Of a stretch of DNA of 64,000 nt, positions 34,252 through 46,842 are shown piece after piece (the first letter of the stretch is position 1; each line of letters starts with the position of its first letter). The notes under the pieces are model-generated. The model did no database searches and was not told where the DNA came from. It saw only the letters and a list, made by a program, of their open reading frames with translations. This DNA is from Cryptomeria japonica (Eukaryota > Streptophyta > Pinopsida > Cupressales > Cupressaceae): NCBI RefSeq assembly GCF_030272615.1, contig NC_081414.1, positions 916,555,648 through 916,619,647 on the forward strand, read 5' to 3'. A program made the translations under genes and the position numbers.

Positions 34252-36655
34252 AGTAAACAAATTTGTCTTTTTAGAATGATCAACAAATCAATTCAGTTTA
34301 GCCGAGGTGTAAAGACAAACTGCAACTAACAATTGGAGAAATCACTATCAAATTAGTGTTTTTCCTCAAAAATTTAGATGTACATCTCCCTCGTTTGATG
34401 TAATTTAACTTTGGGGTATGCTTTTAACCAGAAAGAAGGAAAGGAAAACTAACATCTAGGAATCACCATGCTGCAGATGCGATTGAGATTTAGGATGAAA
34501 GGAGCAAAGGTAAACAACACACAGATTATCCACCCATGCCCCATGAATGATAAACATGAGAAAGAATGAGTAATTCCTCTTTAGATATGTGAATAGCCTA
34601 GAACTCAAATATTTCATAGTAAACATATGCATATCTAATAGAATAGGAAAACACCAAAAGACAATTGCGAAAACTCAAAGATTAACTTGCAGTCAAAAGG
34701 AATACACTTAAAGATAAATATTTAATATATATTTTCTCCTTTCTTTGATGAAAAACAAATAGCTCAAAGACTACCTTGCCCCTATACAATGATTTTGTCT
34801 GAAACAAAAAATCTACTGCTCTCTTCCTTTCACAAAATAAAAATGCCTCCTTCTGATCGAGTCTCTTCATATATTAAAGCATAAGGGAGATTAAAAATCC
34901 GGGCCCCTTCTCTATCATCTGATTATATATTTAAAGAAATCCCCAATGAGGCTTTTTAGTTTTAGCTTCTAGAACTAATGTAATCACTTCTTTAAGAATT
35001 AATTACAAATAATAAAGCCATAAAACTCTTTGTATACTTAACAAATATAAGGTTTAATTCATTAATATTAATTAAGACATGCGTGCAAAATATTTAAAAT
35101 GATACACTTCAATGCAAATATGATAGGTGTCATATTTCCCCTTTGTAGCACACAAAAACTGCATGGTCTCTCTTCTTTCCTCATAATCGTCTTTGCTAAT
35201 TTTGTGTTACTAGTACTCCTTGGAAGTTGCACCATCACTTCAACTTCATATTAGTTAGGAAAACTTATCGGATTCTGGCACAAGTTTTAAAACTGCTTAT
35301 AACTTTGCTTTGCATGACATCACTTCCTCATTTATATTGGTCCTTCTTTAGTTCAAGATAGAACATCGGAGTCAAACAAACTTTTCTAACTTCTCCATGA
35401 TATACTCTTCCTCTAAGTTTACAAGTGTAATCTTTACTTTTGTTAACCTTGTGCTTGTAATGAAACTTAGATGGTCGGGTTGCGATGCAAGTTCTAAAAC
35501 TCTTCATCATTTGTCTTTGCTTCTAGATTCAATAGACCATTTTGGTCTTTTTGGTTTTTCACTTGAGTTTAGTTTGAAAGTTTGAGCTTCAATGTAGTTA
35601 GAAAATTACATTGGAGTTTGTCTTTTATTTTAAAACTTTAAGGATTTGAAAACTTTGACAAAAGACATGAACACAAGAACCATCATAAAAGTCAGTTTGA
35701 GTTTGGATGTTAGACTCTATCAAGGGACTTGCGACTTAGAATTTGAAACTTCACACTCGAAAGATAAGAACTAGACGAAATGATAAAGTATGAATGTAAG
35801 TGTCGAGCTTTGACAAGGTTAGGAAATCATGTCAATGTCCAACGTGAGTTTTAAAACTTAGGATGGAGGCCAACAATGTTTGTAAATATTTCAAGGAAGA
35901 CCATGTGGGTGTGTTAGAAATTAGGATCTTAGGATACTAATCATTATAAACAAGATTATAAAGTAAATGAAATATGAAACATACATGCAAAATGTACACA
36001 TTACACAAGATATACATGGGGAAAACCCTTTCGGGTAAAAAAACCCCATAAAGCATCATTTAATTAAAACACTTACAAATATAGTCTATCATAAAATAGA
36101 CATGAACCTGGGGACACTCCTCCAATACTTCCACATGGCCAATAATACCTCATATGCATAGTGATACAACTCACCATAAAGCTCCAAATTCACACACCTC
36201 TCAAATGACAGAGAACCTCCTTAAATATAGGAGGAAGGGTGACTTCACTAGTCACACCTTTTCAATAACCCCCACTCATAAATAATTAATAATCTAATAG
36301 TTATTAGATTATAATCATTTCAAATGGGATATGCTTATAAAGCATATAATATATAAGGTTTTATAACCTTATATTAGAACATTATATATAAATGTTATAA
36401 GGACGTGATCCCTAATAACATTATGTTCTAACAGGATGCTTATATGAGTACAAGAAGGCTTGTCAGACTCTGACAAGGTTTCTAACCAAGGCAAAAACCT
36501 GACAAACTTTAAAATGAAAATCTGGACAAAATTTAAAATGATTAAGTATTGAAACTTGGAAAGTATAAGTGAAAATATGGGGGTCTAGGTGAGTACAGGG
36601 AGGCTTGCCGGACTCCAATGAAGGTTTCTATACAAAGAGTTTTATGAATTTATTA
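34252..36655. repeat. Tandem duplication, copy A
   Basis: Matches copy B (36779-38640) along its length at roughly 85% by eye, apart from the 522-bp LTR inserted at 35912. Anchors are AAAGACAAACTGCAACTAAC (34311 and 36839), TTTAACTTTGGGGTATGCTTTTAA (about 34406 and 36930) and the 35397/37911 block TACTCTTCC/TTGC-TCTAAGTTT. The distal end contains a sub-repeat built on AGGCTTGTCAGACTC...AAGGTTTCTAA, repeated near 36450 and 36601. No coding sequence is supported in the unit. Confidence 0.8.
35912..36433 (-). repeat. Copia-type solo LTR inside copy A
   Basis: Begins TGTTAGAAATTAGG and ends ATGTTCTAACA, 522 bp with inverted TGTTAGAA/TTCTAACA termini. Flanks are GGGTG and GGATG, a 5-bp target-site duplication with one mismatch. 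Copy B of the duplication has the empty site (CATGTGAGTGCTTATATG). Orientation is taken from the TATA-like CCTATATTTAAGG on the minus strand. Confidence 0.85.
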
Positions 36656-36778
36656 TATATTTTGTGTAAGCTCCAATATACAAAGTCACCAACCTCCATC
36701 CTCATGGAGGCACCTTTGGATTTATGAGGAAATAAGGCACTAGCGCTTTGTTCCCTAGTAGAGTCACCAAAAATCTAT
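36656..36778. other. Spacer between duplicated copies
   Basis: About 120 bp containing CCTCCATCCTCATGGAGG, a short palindrome, and TTGTTCCCTAGTAGAGTCACC. No counterpart was seen after copy B. Confidence 0.4.
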
Positions 36779-38640
36779 CAGTAAAAAAAATTGACTTTTC
36801 AAAATGACTAACAAATCGACTTAGTTTAGCCTAAGTGTAAAGACAAACTGCAACTAACAGTTGGAGAAATTACTATTAAATTAGTGATTTTCCTTTAAAT
36901 TTTAGAGGTACAACTCCCTCATTTGATATAATTTAACTTTGGGGTATGCTTTTAACTAGAAAGCAGGAAAGACAAACTAACATTTGGGCATCACCATATT
37001 GTAGATGTGATTGAGATTTAGGATGAAATGAACAAAGGTAAACAACACAAAGATTATTCACCCATACCCCATGAATTGATAAACATAAGAAATAATCAGT
37101 AATTCCTCTTTAGATATATGAATAGCCCAAAACTCAAATATTTAGTAGTAAACATGTGCATAATCTAATAAAACAAGAAAACACCAAATAACAATTACGA
37201 AAACTCAAATACACATAAACACACAGATTTAATATATATTTCCTCCTTTCTCCGATAAAAAATAAATAGCTCAAAGACTACCCTACTCCCATACACTGTA
37301 CAATGATTATGTCTGAAATAGAAAATCTATTACTCTCTCCCTTTCATAGAATAAAAATGCCTCTGTTTTCTCGAGTCTCACTCATATGTTAAATCATAAG
37401 GGAGATAAGAAATCCAAGTCCCTTCTCTATCATTTGATTAAATATTTAAAGAGATCCCCAATGAGGCTTTTCAGTTTGAGATTCTGGAACTGCCATAACT
37501 ACTTCTTTAAGAATTAATTACAAATAATAAAGCCATAAAACTTTTTGTATACCCAACAGATATAACGTTTAATTCATTAACATGTATTGAGACATGTGTG
37601 CATAATCTTTAAAATGATACACTTCAATGCAAATGCAACAAGTATCATATTTCCCCTTTGTAGCACATGAAAACTATATGGTCTCTCTTCTTTCCTTAGA
37701 ATCATCTTTGCTAATTTTGTGCCCCCAGTACTCCTCGAAAGTTGCACCATCACTTCATCTTCATATTAATTAGGAAAACTTGTCAAGTTCTGCCACAAGT
37801 TTTAAAACTACTTATAACTCCTGCTTTGCGCGACGTCCCTTCCTCATTTATATTGGTTCCTCCTTTAGTTCAAGATGGAACATCGAAGTTCGACACGCTT
37901 TTCTAACTTCTCCTTGATCTACTCTTGCTCTAAGTTTCCAAGTGTAATCTTTACTTTCGTTAAGCTTGTGCTTGGAGTGCAACTTAGATGGTGGAGCTCC
38001 GATCCAAGTTCTAAAACTCTTTGTCATCTGCCTTTGCTTCTAGCTTCAATAGATCACTTTGGTCTTTTTGTTTTTTCACTTGAGTTCAACTTGAAAGGTC
38101 GGATTTCGATGCATTTAGAAAACTACATCAGAGTTTGACTTAAAAAAAAAAACTTTAAAGACTTGACAATTTTGAAAAAAGACGTGAACACAAGAACCAT
38201 CATAAAGGCAAGTTCGAGTTAGGGTGTCATACTCTAACAAGGGATAATTTAAGACTTAGACTTTGAAACTTTAGACTCGAAAAATAAGAACTATATGAAA
38301 TGCTGAAGTATGACTTTAAGTGTCAAGCTCCAATGAGGTTAGGAAACTCTATTGGAGTTTGACGCTAGTTTTAAAACTTAGGATGGAGGCTGACAATGTT
38401 TAAAAATATTTCAAGAAAGATCATGTGAGTGCTTATATGAGTACAAGAAGGCTTGTCAGACTCTCTAAGGCAAAAAATTGACATGCTTTTAAATGAAAAT
38501 TCTGACACATTTTAAAACGACTAAGTAGTGAAACTTGGAAAGTATAAGTGAAAATGTGAGAGTCTGGGTGACTATCGGGAGGCTTGTTAGACTCCGATGA
38601 AGGTTTCTAAGCAAGGCAAAAACCTGATGCACTCTCAAAA
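36779..38640. repeat. Tandem duplication, copy B
   Basis: Second copy of the unit at 34252-36655, without the solo LTR. It starts near AGTAAAAAAAATTGAC and ends in the AGGCTTGTTAGACTCCGATG sub-repeat with AAGGCAAAAACCTGATG. Divergence from copy A includes substitutions and small indels spread evenly, so the duplication is old. Confidence 0.8.
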
Positions 38641-39801
38641 ATGACTAAGTGTTGGGACTTTTTATGAAGTAGCTTATACTTCAAGACATGCATTATCATA
38701 CCCAAACCCAAGGGCGAAAGAAAAAGACTAAGATTTTGATGGGGGAGGGAATCTTAGGCAACAAATAGGTATCGAGGTAGCCAATTTTTTTGATATGTTA
38801 TTATTGAGTATATTGCAAAGCTTTAACTTTGTTGCTATAGTAAAAACTTTGATTTGTAATTTGGTAGGATGCTCTCCTTGTTTTATGCATTGAAGCAATG
38901 AACATATTATATCAGGTGGGTCAAAATTTTTTAACTTTTAAAGATGTTCATCTTTTATTTGTAGTTAATTTCTCCTTAAATAACATTGTTTTTAATTATC
39001 CTCAAAAGACTTTAATAGTTTGACTATAGACAATACTTCTTATCTTGAAGAGGATGAATATTCCAGGCTAGATGGAGAATTTGAGGTTTAGCTTAATATA
39101 TATTGTTGTTAATAATTGAGAGATTTAAAAGTTGAGAGTTTTGAAAGACAAAATTTGATAACTCAAAAATTCAGCAAAGTTAAAACTTGCTAATTATACA
39201 TTTAGAAGGGTGACAAAATAACTTGATGGAATATGGTGCTTGCAAGATTTCAAAATGGTAAAGAAGGAAAACTAATAAGAAAAGATGCTCACAATAAAAT
39301 TTTATTTTATGTTTTTTATTTATCATTGACGTTTGTAGTATATAGAAAAATTCTAAGTATCATAGATAATGTATTTCTTCATTAAGAAGAAATGTTAGAA
39401 TTAAATTAATAAATGAATAAACATTGTTAGAAAGGTAATAGCAAGAATTTGAATCAATATTAGACAAATAAATACAAATTTCACAATTAACTAATTTAAT
39501 TAAAGCCATATTTATAAGAATTTGTTTTTCCTCTTAAAAATTATATATAATCACTTTTAAATAAATATAATATAAAAAATATTATATGTAAATTTAATAT
39601 TAAATCTCATTTCACAGTTTTTAAATTTTGAATCTCATTTGCTTCTCACTTTCAATTATAATAACATTGCCATATATTTATAATATCACAAATTTGTGAA
39701 TTGGCATTATAATGTAATTTCGAAATGTAATTAGGATTTTATAGCCCTCCGAGGAACTAATTTCTGTACTTTATGCAACAGATCAATTGGCCAACATTTC
39801 A
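38641..39801. other. Spacer and 3' flank of the laccase gene
   Basis: AT-rich, increasingly so from 39390 to 39690. No gene is supported. The last part would hold the laccase 3' untranslated region and poly(A) signal. Confidence 0.4.
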
Positions 39802-42645
39802 TCAGCACTGTGGCAGATCATAAGGAGGTGGTTCAAGTCTTTCCAATGGTCCAAACCCATTTTCCACAAGCAAAGCTGCTGCCAAACCCCAAGATGTATG
39901 AACTTCTAGATGACAGTGCATGAACCACACACCTGAAATGTTGCAGAGAAAGACTAGTTAAATCTCAGCAAGTAGTCATAAATTTAACAAAGAAAATAAA
40001 GTGAATCTTTTTAATGCTAGCCTTTTTCACCTTAATGGTAGATAAGCAGAGAAAAATCAGGGAAAATAATGTTAATTAAATGTGTTTGGTTTATATTTAC
40101 CAGGATTGTCAGCTTTGAATCTGATGGCAGCCCACCCTCCTGCAGGAACAGCTACTGTATTACGCTCTGGAGGATCCACCAGATTAAATTTGCATGGATC
40201 CTGTATGGAATCATAGTTGCCAATCCCCCGCCCAACAATGTAAAAGTTGTAGCCATGAAGATGAATTGGGTGGTTCTCAGTGCCAATAATGTTGGTGTTC
40301 TGCAGTACTATTTGTACATTGGAGTTAAAAGGAAGAACAGTGATTTTGGTTCCCTGTTGTGCCTGCCAAAAACTCATTGGCAGTCCCTGGCCTGTGTAAT
40401 CAAACTCCAAAGCTGGCTTGTCTGGAAAATCAGGAGTATATACTCCATTGTTCCCATAGTAATAGGCCTGAAGAAGAGCAGTCTGTGGTCTCACAAAAGA
40501 GATGTTATTGAATGTGGCTTTGAGCCTTTGTCCTTGGAAGCCATTGCAGGGCTTTTCAAGTGGGCAATGCTTCAGAGCCAGCCCCACAGTGAGGAAGAGA
40601 TCTCTGTCTACATCTAATGGAACTTTGGCATTCTCTAAGCTTCTGAGATTTGCAGAGAAGTCATTTGCAGTCTGAGAGTCATTGAAAGCAGGAAGGTATG
40701 GCATAATGGGTTCATCTGTATATGTTAGTGGACTGTTCTGGTATTCCATTATGGCTGTGGCTGTGGTGTTATCAAAGGGCATTCCTGCTGCTGAGAAGTA
40801 TGCCTGAGTCGCCATGTAATATGCACCCCATGGCTGGTCTGTTGTCAATAGCACATCAGTTGTCTGTCCAGGGGCTAACATGAGGATGTCTGTTTTGTAT
40901 GGTTTAGTATATGTAGCATCAATTGCCACAACGGTAAGAATGTGGTTGGCTACAGAGAAGAACAGTTCATTATTCAATGCAGCATTGACTATCCTAAGGA
41001 GGTAAGTTTTGCCTGCAGTCACTGGCAATCTAAATATGGAATCTGCAACCATCCAAACACTATTATAATATGTTAGACCCATTATTGCATAAAATTATAT
41101 ACTTGTGTCCATGTTTTTCTACAACCGTTAGAATATTTCGAATAGAAAATATATGGTTTGGCTTAAACAATATATTCTATGATTTGATTTGTTTAGATGG
41201 TTCAGCTAAAATCACACTAAGAAGGGAGTTCCGGTCCAACAAGAGAAACTAGTGTGATTTCAGATGAACCACTTAAACAAATCGAAACTTACAGTGTGTT
41301 GGTTAAGCATAACCTATATATATAGACACCTTATTGCATAAATTTATACTAAAATCACTAATAGATGGGTCCTTCTATAAAACTAGTGTGATTTCAAATG
41401 ACCCACATAAACAAATCAAAACTTAAGGTATGTTGTGTAAACCCCACCAAAATATATATCTATTTTTTTTTTATTCATTAAATCCAGATTGAAAGAAGCA
41501 GTACCTTCTTGTGAGCAGTTGTACAAAGCTCCAGGGAGACCATTAATTGTGAAGGCATCTGAAATATCTGGTGCTCTTCCTGTAATATTTGCTTCAGCAA
41601 CTAACTGCTCTACATCTGCATTCCACCATTCTCCTGAAAAAAAATAAAACAATAAAAATCAACATGTTTAATTGCATATCATTTTCTCATTTTTTGGGGG
41701 CCTCAATATATAGGATCAGAGCAATTATGGACATAACACAACCTAAAATTATAGGAACCTCAGCATCTGGATGAGGAAAAGGATAAGGAAGGCCTCTTCT
41801 TGGGTAAATAATAATAGCACCATGCAAAGTTGCTCTCAACCATGATATATGAGCATGCCACCACAAGGTTCCCTCTTGCCCTGTGATGGTAAATCTGTAA
41901 GTATATGTCTTCCCAGGTTGAATGGGGCACTGTGTTATATAAGCTGGTCCATCACTCCACCCTGTTCGTAGTTGTCTCAATCCATGCCTGCAACATTTAT
42001 CATAGTTATTTGTGTTGTTATGTTACAAATTCACTGATTGAACCACAAAAATCAGGACAAGTTTAAACAGCACATTTGTATAGATATTTTATTCGAAATC
42101 ATATGAACTTCGAATCATCTAATGAGTCAAAATTTAGATTGTGTTATTTAATTCAAAATCAAAAATTAAAAAGATTGTACTAATTTCAAACCATCTAACA
42201 AGTCAAAACTTAATTTGTGCTGTTAAATCAAAAACAAAAACCAAGAAAGACAAATCAAGCTTACCAGTGAATTGTAACGTTGTGTTCAACATGGTTGGTT
42301 ACTTTGATAAACAATGTATCTCCTTCCCTTGCACGGATTGTAGGCCCCGGGTAGTGCCCATTTACTGTAACAATGTCTTTTGAGACACACAGACGGGTGA
42401 CTGATTTGTGAACAACCTGCAAGCCCAAACAAAATCAGAGCTTTTAATAGATGGATAGAGTGAAGAAATCTCAATTATCCACCATAAAACCAAGAACCCA
42501 AGAATGATAGATGAGATTAGAGATAACCAATATTGAATTTATAATGTCTAGTAATTGATTCACTGTTGGCACTGACACCCAATCTTAGAACACCGATCAG
42601 AATAACAAGCATCTTAAGGATTGCTGCTGAAACTGTCCTTGCCAT
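39802..42645 (-). CDS. Laccase (multicopper oxidase), six exons, first junction doubtful
   Basis: Secreted blue copper enzyme that oxidises monolignols and other phenols with O2 in the cell wall. Exons (minus): 42645-42529 or 42528, 42416-42265, 41987-41743, 41633-41505, 41042-40101, 39932-39802; introns 2-5 are GT-AG and in phase. About 571 residues, normal for the family. An N-terminal hydrophobic segment ([18 protein letters not shown]) looks like a signal peptide. All four copper motifs are intact: HWHG across exons 2/3, WWHAH, HPIHLHG and [12 protein letters not shown], the last with an axial Leu typical of high-potential enzymes. Problem: exon 1 ends in ATT followed by GGTTATC. The canonical GT adds one G and throws exon 2 out of frame, with a stop in exon 2. 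An AG 16 nt into exon 2 would restore frame at a cost of five residues. Either cryptic splicing is used or this is a recent pseudogene. Confidence 0.92.
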
Positions 42646-44170
42646 GGATTCTTATGTTTTCTCTTGAAATCATAACTTTAGTAAACTCCTATATTAAATG
42701 ACATTTACCAGAGGGAAAGATTTCTCTGGTGTCAGTTGTGAGGACATACAAGAATGTGGAGATAGTGATCTTCCATATAATGTGGATTTCCAGAAATGGA
42801 GAATGACGTTCCTGAGTGTTGGGTTAGGAAAGAACAGGTGATAAACCGGTGGAGGAATTTGGATAAGAAAGCAGTTATCAACTGTTTGGCAATGGTAATG
42901 ATGCAGGTGAGTCAAAAGGAGGCAGGGCGCTGCTCCACTAAGTTCACTAAGGCTGACTTTTGTTCTACCTTTTTTCTCATTTATGTTTTCTGTGTGAGCT
43001 CGTTCTAAAAGATTGCATGAGTAAGTCGATATTTTAATGGCTTGTCTGGATTATCTAAAAATATGGACCTCCACATACCTGCTCCTTGGAAGCTTACTGA
43101 ATTCCCCGACGGGCAAACAAATCAAAATTGAAATGAATGCGTTGTTAGTTTGAAAATGGTGTATAATGTAATATGTTACTGGGTTAGGAACGATCAATCT
43201 TCGGCATTGGATTGTTGTATCTACTGCAACTTGGATTGTGTTAAGGGAGACTTTAATATGGTGGAAGTTGTATCACATAAATGTGGCACTTCGGTTATGT
43301 ATTAGATAGTGGGTAAAAGAGAACTTTGGTATTTACTCTATATGATGCAATCTTCATTTTAGATTTGAAAGGGTTCTTAAATGATTTGATAGAACTATAA
43401 GGTCAATTTCATTTAATTTTTTCGTTTGTTGTTTGGTCTTGTCAATTGAGTCATTTTTAAAAGTCGTATTTTTTTATTACTTTCTAATAAGATTGTGTAT
43501 TGAATAGTAATTTGTCACATCTAAAGTGATGAAAATGGAATTCATTTTTAACATGTTTTTGTTTGTTCAATTTAATTTAATTTTTTCGTTTGTTGTTTGA
43601 TCTTGTCAATTGAATCATTATTAAAACTTACGTTTTTTCGTACTTTCTATTGAATAATAATTTGTTATGCCTAAAGTGAAGAAAATGCAATTCTTTCTTA
43701 ATACATTTTTTATTCATTAGCCAACTCTAATCCATATACAATGTGTTTGGAATTTAATTAGACTAGATGGATCGAATGGTGGAATAGTGTGTTTGAATAT
43801 GAATTCTATTTTCTTCACATTTATGGACATCAATTGACATGTTTCTATCATTGCTTATTTGAGATCACTAACTTAGAGCTCCATCATGCCACTACTGAGT
43901 TAGAAGAACAAACATCTTCCCCTTGTTTAGGACTATGTGTTGCCAATTTTTGCCAATAGAAACAACTTGTTGATAATCATTCTACTAGAGGGGCTCAAAT
44001 GAAAGCCCATTATTGACTTAAAATTAAGATTGAGTTTTTAGAAAAAATCTTCCAAGCTTTGAGAGCTTGTCAAACTTCTCAAATAATCAAGAATATTAAA
44101 GAGAGATAATCACAATTGTTTATAGATCTTCCTTCTATTACTTAGGGTTTTGTTTCAAAATATAAGTAGT
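42646..44170. other. Laccase upstream region and spacer
   Basis: A TATA-like TTTAATATAGG (minus) lies about 45 bp before the laccase ATG, rather close for a core promoter, so I do not call it. A diverged local duplication built on TTTTTTCGTTTGTTGTTTG appears near 43420 and 43580. No gene is supported. Confidence 0.4.
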
Positions 44171-44233
44171 ATTCAATATTATTTTTGGATTTGATTTTCA
44201 TCACAACAATCAAATCCGAAAATAATATTGAAT
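44171..44233. repeat. Near-perfect inverted repeat (26-bp arms, 11-bp loop)
   Basis: Left arm 44171-44196 (attcaatattatttttgg...) and right arm 44208-44233 are reverse complements with one mismatch. The loop is TTCATCACAAC. An RNA copy would form a long stable hairpin. A further motif, CATGGATTGTGGAAA, just right of it (44240) recurs at 44942 beyond the next LTR. Confidence 0.85.
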
Positions 44234-44506
44234 AGCACCATGGATTGTGGAAAATTGATATCATTATATATAAGTAGGTTTTAAAAGCTCAAAATTCTAC
44301 CCTAAACAAGTTAATTCTAACTTTAAAAATGCATCAATGTGGTTATTCACAAAGAGATTTATGTGAGCAACTTCTTACCCTCGTAGATCTTCATAACATA
44401 ACATTCTTCATGAAAAATGATAAAGCCTTAAAATTGAAACCTTGGAAGCTAAAGTGCGGAAAACACTTCCTAACACTAATCTAGTGGGGGAGATAGTCCA
44501 AATTTT

Positions 44507-44930
44507 TGTTACAAATATTTATTAGAGAATTATAAACACATTCACGAGTAGATAATAAACATGCATAAAGATAAACACAATAAACACAAGATATATTGTG
44601 GGGAATATCCTTTCGGGTGTAAAACCCCACACTCCAAAAGCATAGTAATGTAATTCTTACAATACAATATCAACACTTAGCTTCTTCAATAGGAGTCTAC
44701 AACTACAACCCACAACCTGGATAAATTCCAGCAACATAAAACTTCACTTGCAAACTTAACATGACTAATACTCTCCAAGGCTACCTTTTATAGAGAAATA
44801 CATCAAAGAAGGAAGCTTCTAGATGAAGCAACAAGATGGGGTCATGCAAAACATTTGGCCCTATTTTTTGGCCACCAAAAAGCATGCAAATGACACACGT
44901 ACATTTCCAAATGACTTCCCATTCATAACA
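44507..44930 (-). repeat. Probable copia-type solo LTR
   Basis: Starts TGTTACAAATATT and ends ATTCATAACA. It shares the block TTGTGGGGAATATCCTTTCGGG...AAAACCCCA with the solo LTR at 35912-36433 (ATGGGGAAAACCCTTTCGGG). The minus strand has a good TATA site, TCTATAAAAGG, near 44780. No direct target-site duplication is visible, and boundaries are uncertain by several bases. Confidence 0.55.
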
Positions 44931-46842
44931 AAAATAATCACATGGATTGTGGAAATTTGATAGCATTAATAATTAAAAAATGTTAATTCCCTCTTGTGTG
45001 GTGAATTGAATGGTTGTATTAAGTGCATAATGATTTGGTTTCCATTTAAGTGTATGTCATATGTGTGAATTGACTATGCTAGTGCATGAAATAAAAGTTG
45101 AATTGTTTATAATAAATGATTTGGGCCAATGACTTAGCTCCCCAAAGTACATTCTTTTCAAGTAGGATTCTTGTGGTAAGTTGGATGTGTTATTGTATTA
45201 TATCATTTTTAAAAACTAGAGAAAGGGGCATAACTATGTCATATGCATAGTAATTGTGATAAATATTTGGTAGAAATAATTAATACATAAGTAAATCCTA
45301 CATTTGTTGAATCTAAAACTATGTTCTTCTCCTCTTGCATAGTGCTTATACTAATTTTAAAGGGAATCATGCATGGTAGTTAAGAATTATGTTGGTGTGG
45401 ATTACAACCCACGACTATATAATTATTTCTTGTGAATCATGTCAATATTATTTGAAAAATTTATAAATTAGAGACGAATGTTCCACTATGATGGGGGACC
45501 AAAAAGATGCCAATTTTTTTTGGCCCCCATCAAGCCATTTGGCACATAGTTTTTTGCTCTATTTGGTGCTCACCAAATGTAAAAACATAACATAAAAATG
45601 AAAAATCATGTCATTTCATCCTATTTTTTATTGCAGGGCCCACGTTTTGGTGTTTTATTGCTCCTTTATATTGTGCTTGCCAAAAGGAGAACCCATTTTT
45701 TTGATCTTGGAGACGTGAGATCATTGTTAAAATGTTTCCACAACGTTGAGGAGGTTGAAGAGGTATGTATTGCAACATGTCATGAACATGAAAAGTTGTT
45801 GTTTTGGATACCGCTTGTCTACCTAGGCGTGGGAGATGGTTTTGGAAACCATGGGTACCTACCTTTCATGTATTGGGCTCAATAAATATGGTAATTCCTT
45901 AACTGATTTAGGGAGAGACATTATTTATAATCTAGGATGTCGAGAGACTACCAAAATTGTTTTAAAATATCTATGATTGTAACTACACTTGGAAGAGCAT
46001 AAACTCTGAACATTGTATAATAATTGCTCCTTAACTACAATACAATTTATCTATGCTTTTGGTGTGTGGGGGTTTCTCACATAAATTTGTGTGTTTTAAA
46101 TTTTAAAGTGTTTATGCGTTTTGAAGCTATCTTGCCTTTGAGCATCTAAATCCGTAATTGTTTATTGGTTTGTAAGAATTTTTTGCATTGACTCTCCTCT
46201 AAGGTTTTTCATTAGGAGGGTTGTTTCCACACTTTGCTTTCCTTTTAGATCTAAGGTCTTTGGTCATAAGAAGTGACTAACCTTTAAAGGGTCTTAGAGG
46301 AATTAGTTGGAAAAAACCAATAGTATGCATGGCAAAGGATGTACTTGCATGATGAGATTTAGTGGGATCCATTACTTTATATGGATTTGGGGTATACCTT
46401 TTTGTTTGAATATTTATTTTGCATGCAAGTTTGTGAGTTCTATATGTTTTGAGAGTTCTAAATTTCATTTTTAGGACTCACACACACCTCAAAGTGGAGG
46501 AAAAATATAATACTGAAATTTTCATACACATGGTGTTTCTCATTTATTTTTGCATCTTTCTAAGAGAGTGATTTAATTCATTTACAAATGGACACATGGT
46601 ACAATATTGTGCAAAATTAGGCTATCTCCCATGTCATCATCTATCCATTTGGGCACCACATTCTTACACATTTATCATCCACCTTATATGTATACACATG
46701 CATTCCAATATTTAATTCCAACTTTGCAATTATTATGCATATCCATGTACCCATTATCCACTTTGATCTTATTTCTTTTATTTCTTCCAGGTCATTTTTG
46801 TGGTCATGGAATCATACCATTCCATTCATGGATATAACCCCT
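44931..46842. other. Unassigned spacer
   Basis: Contains a 95-codon frame at 45598-45885 with no recognisable domain, which I do not call as a gene. No RNA or repeat copy is supported. Confidence 0.4.

Noticed and set aside
40069-40617. 182-codon plus-strand frame
   Set aside because: Antisense shadow of laccase exon 5.
45598-45885. 95-codon plus-strand frame
   Set aside because: No domain, no splice context and no neighbours; consistent with chance in this length of DNA.
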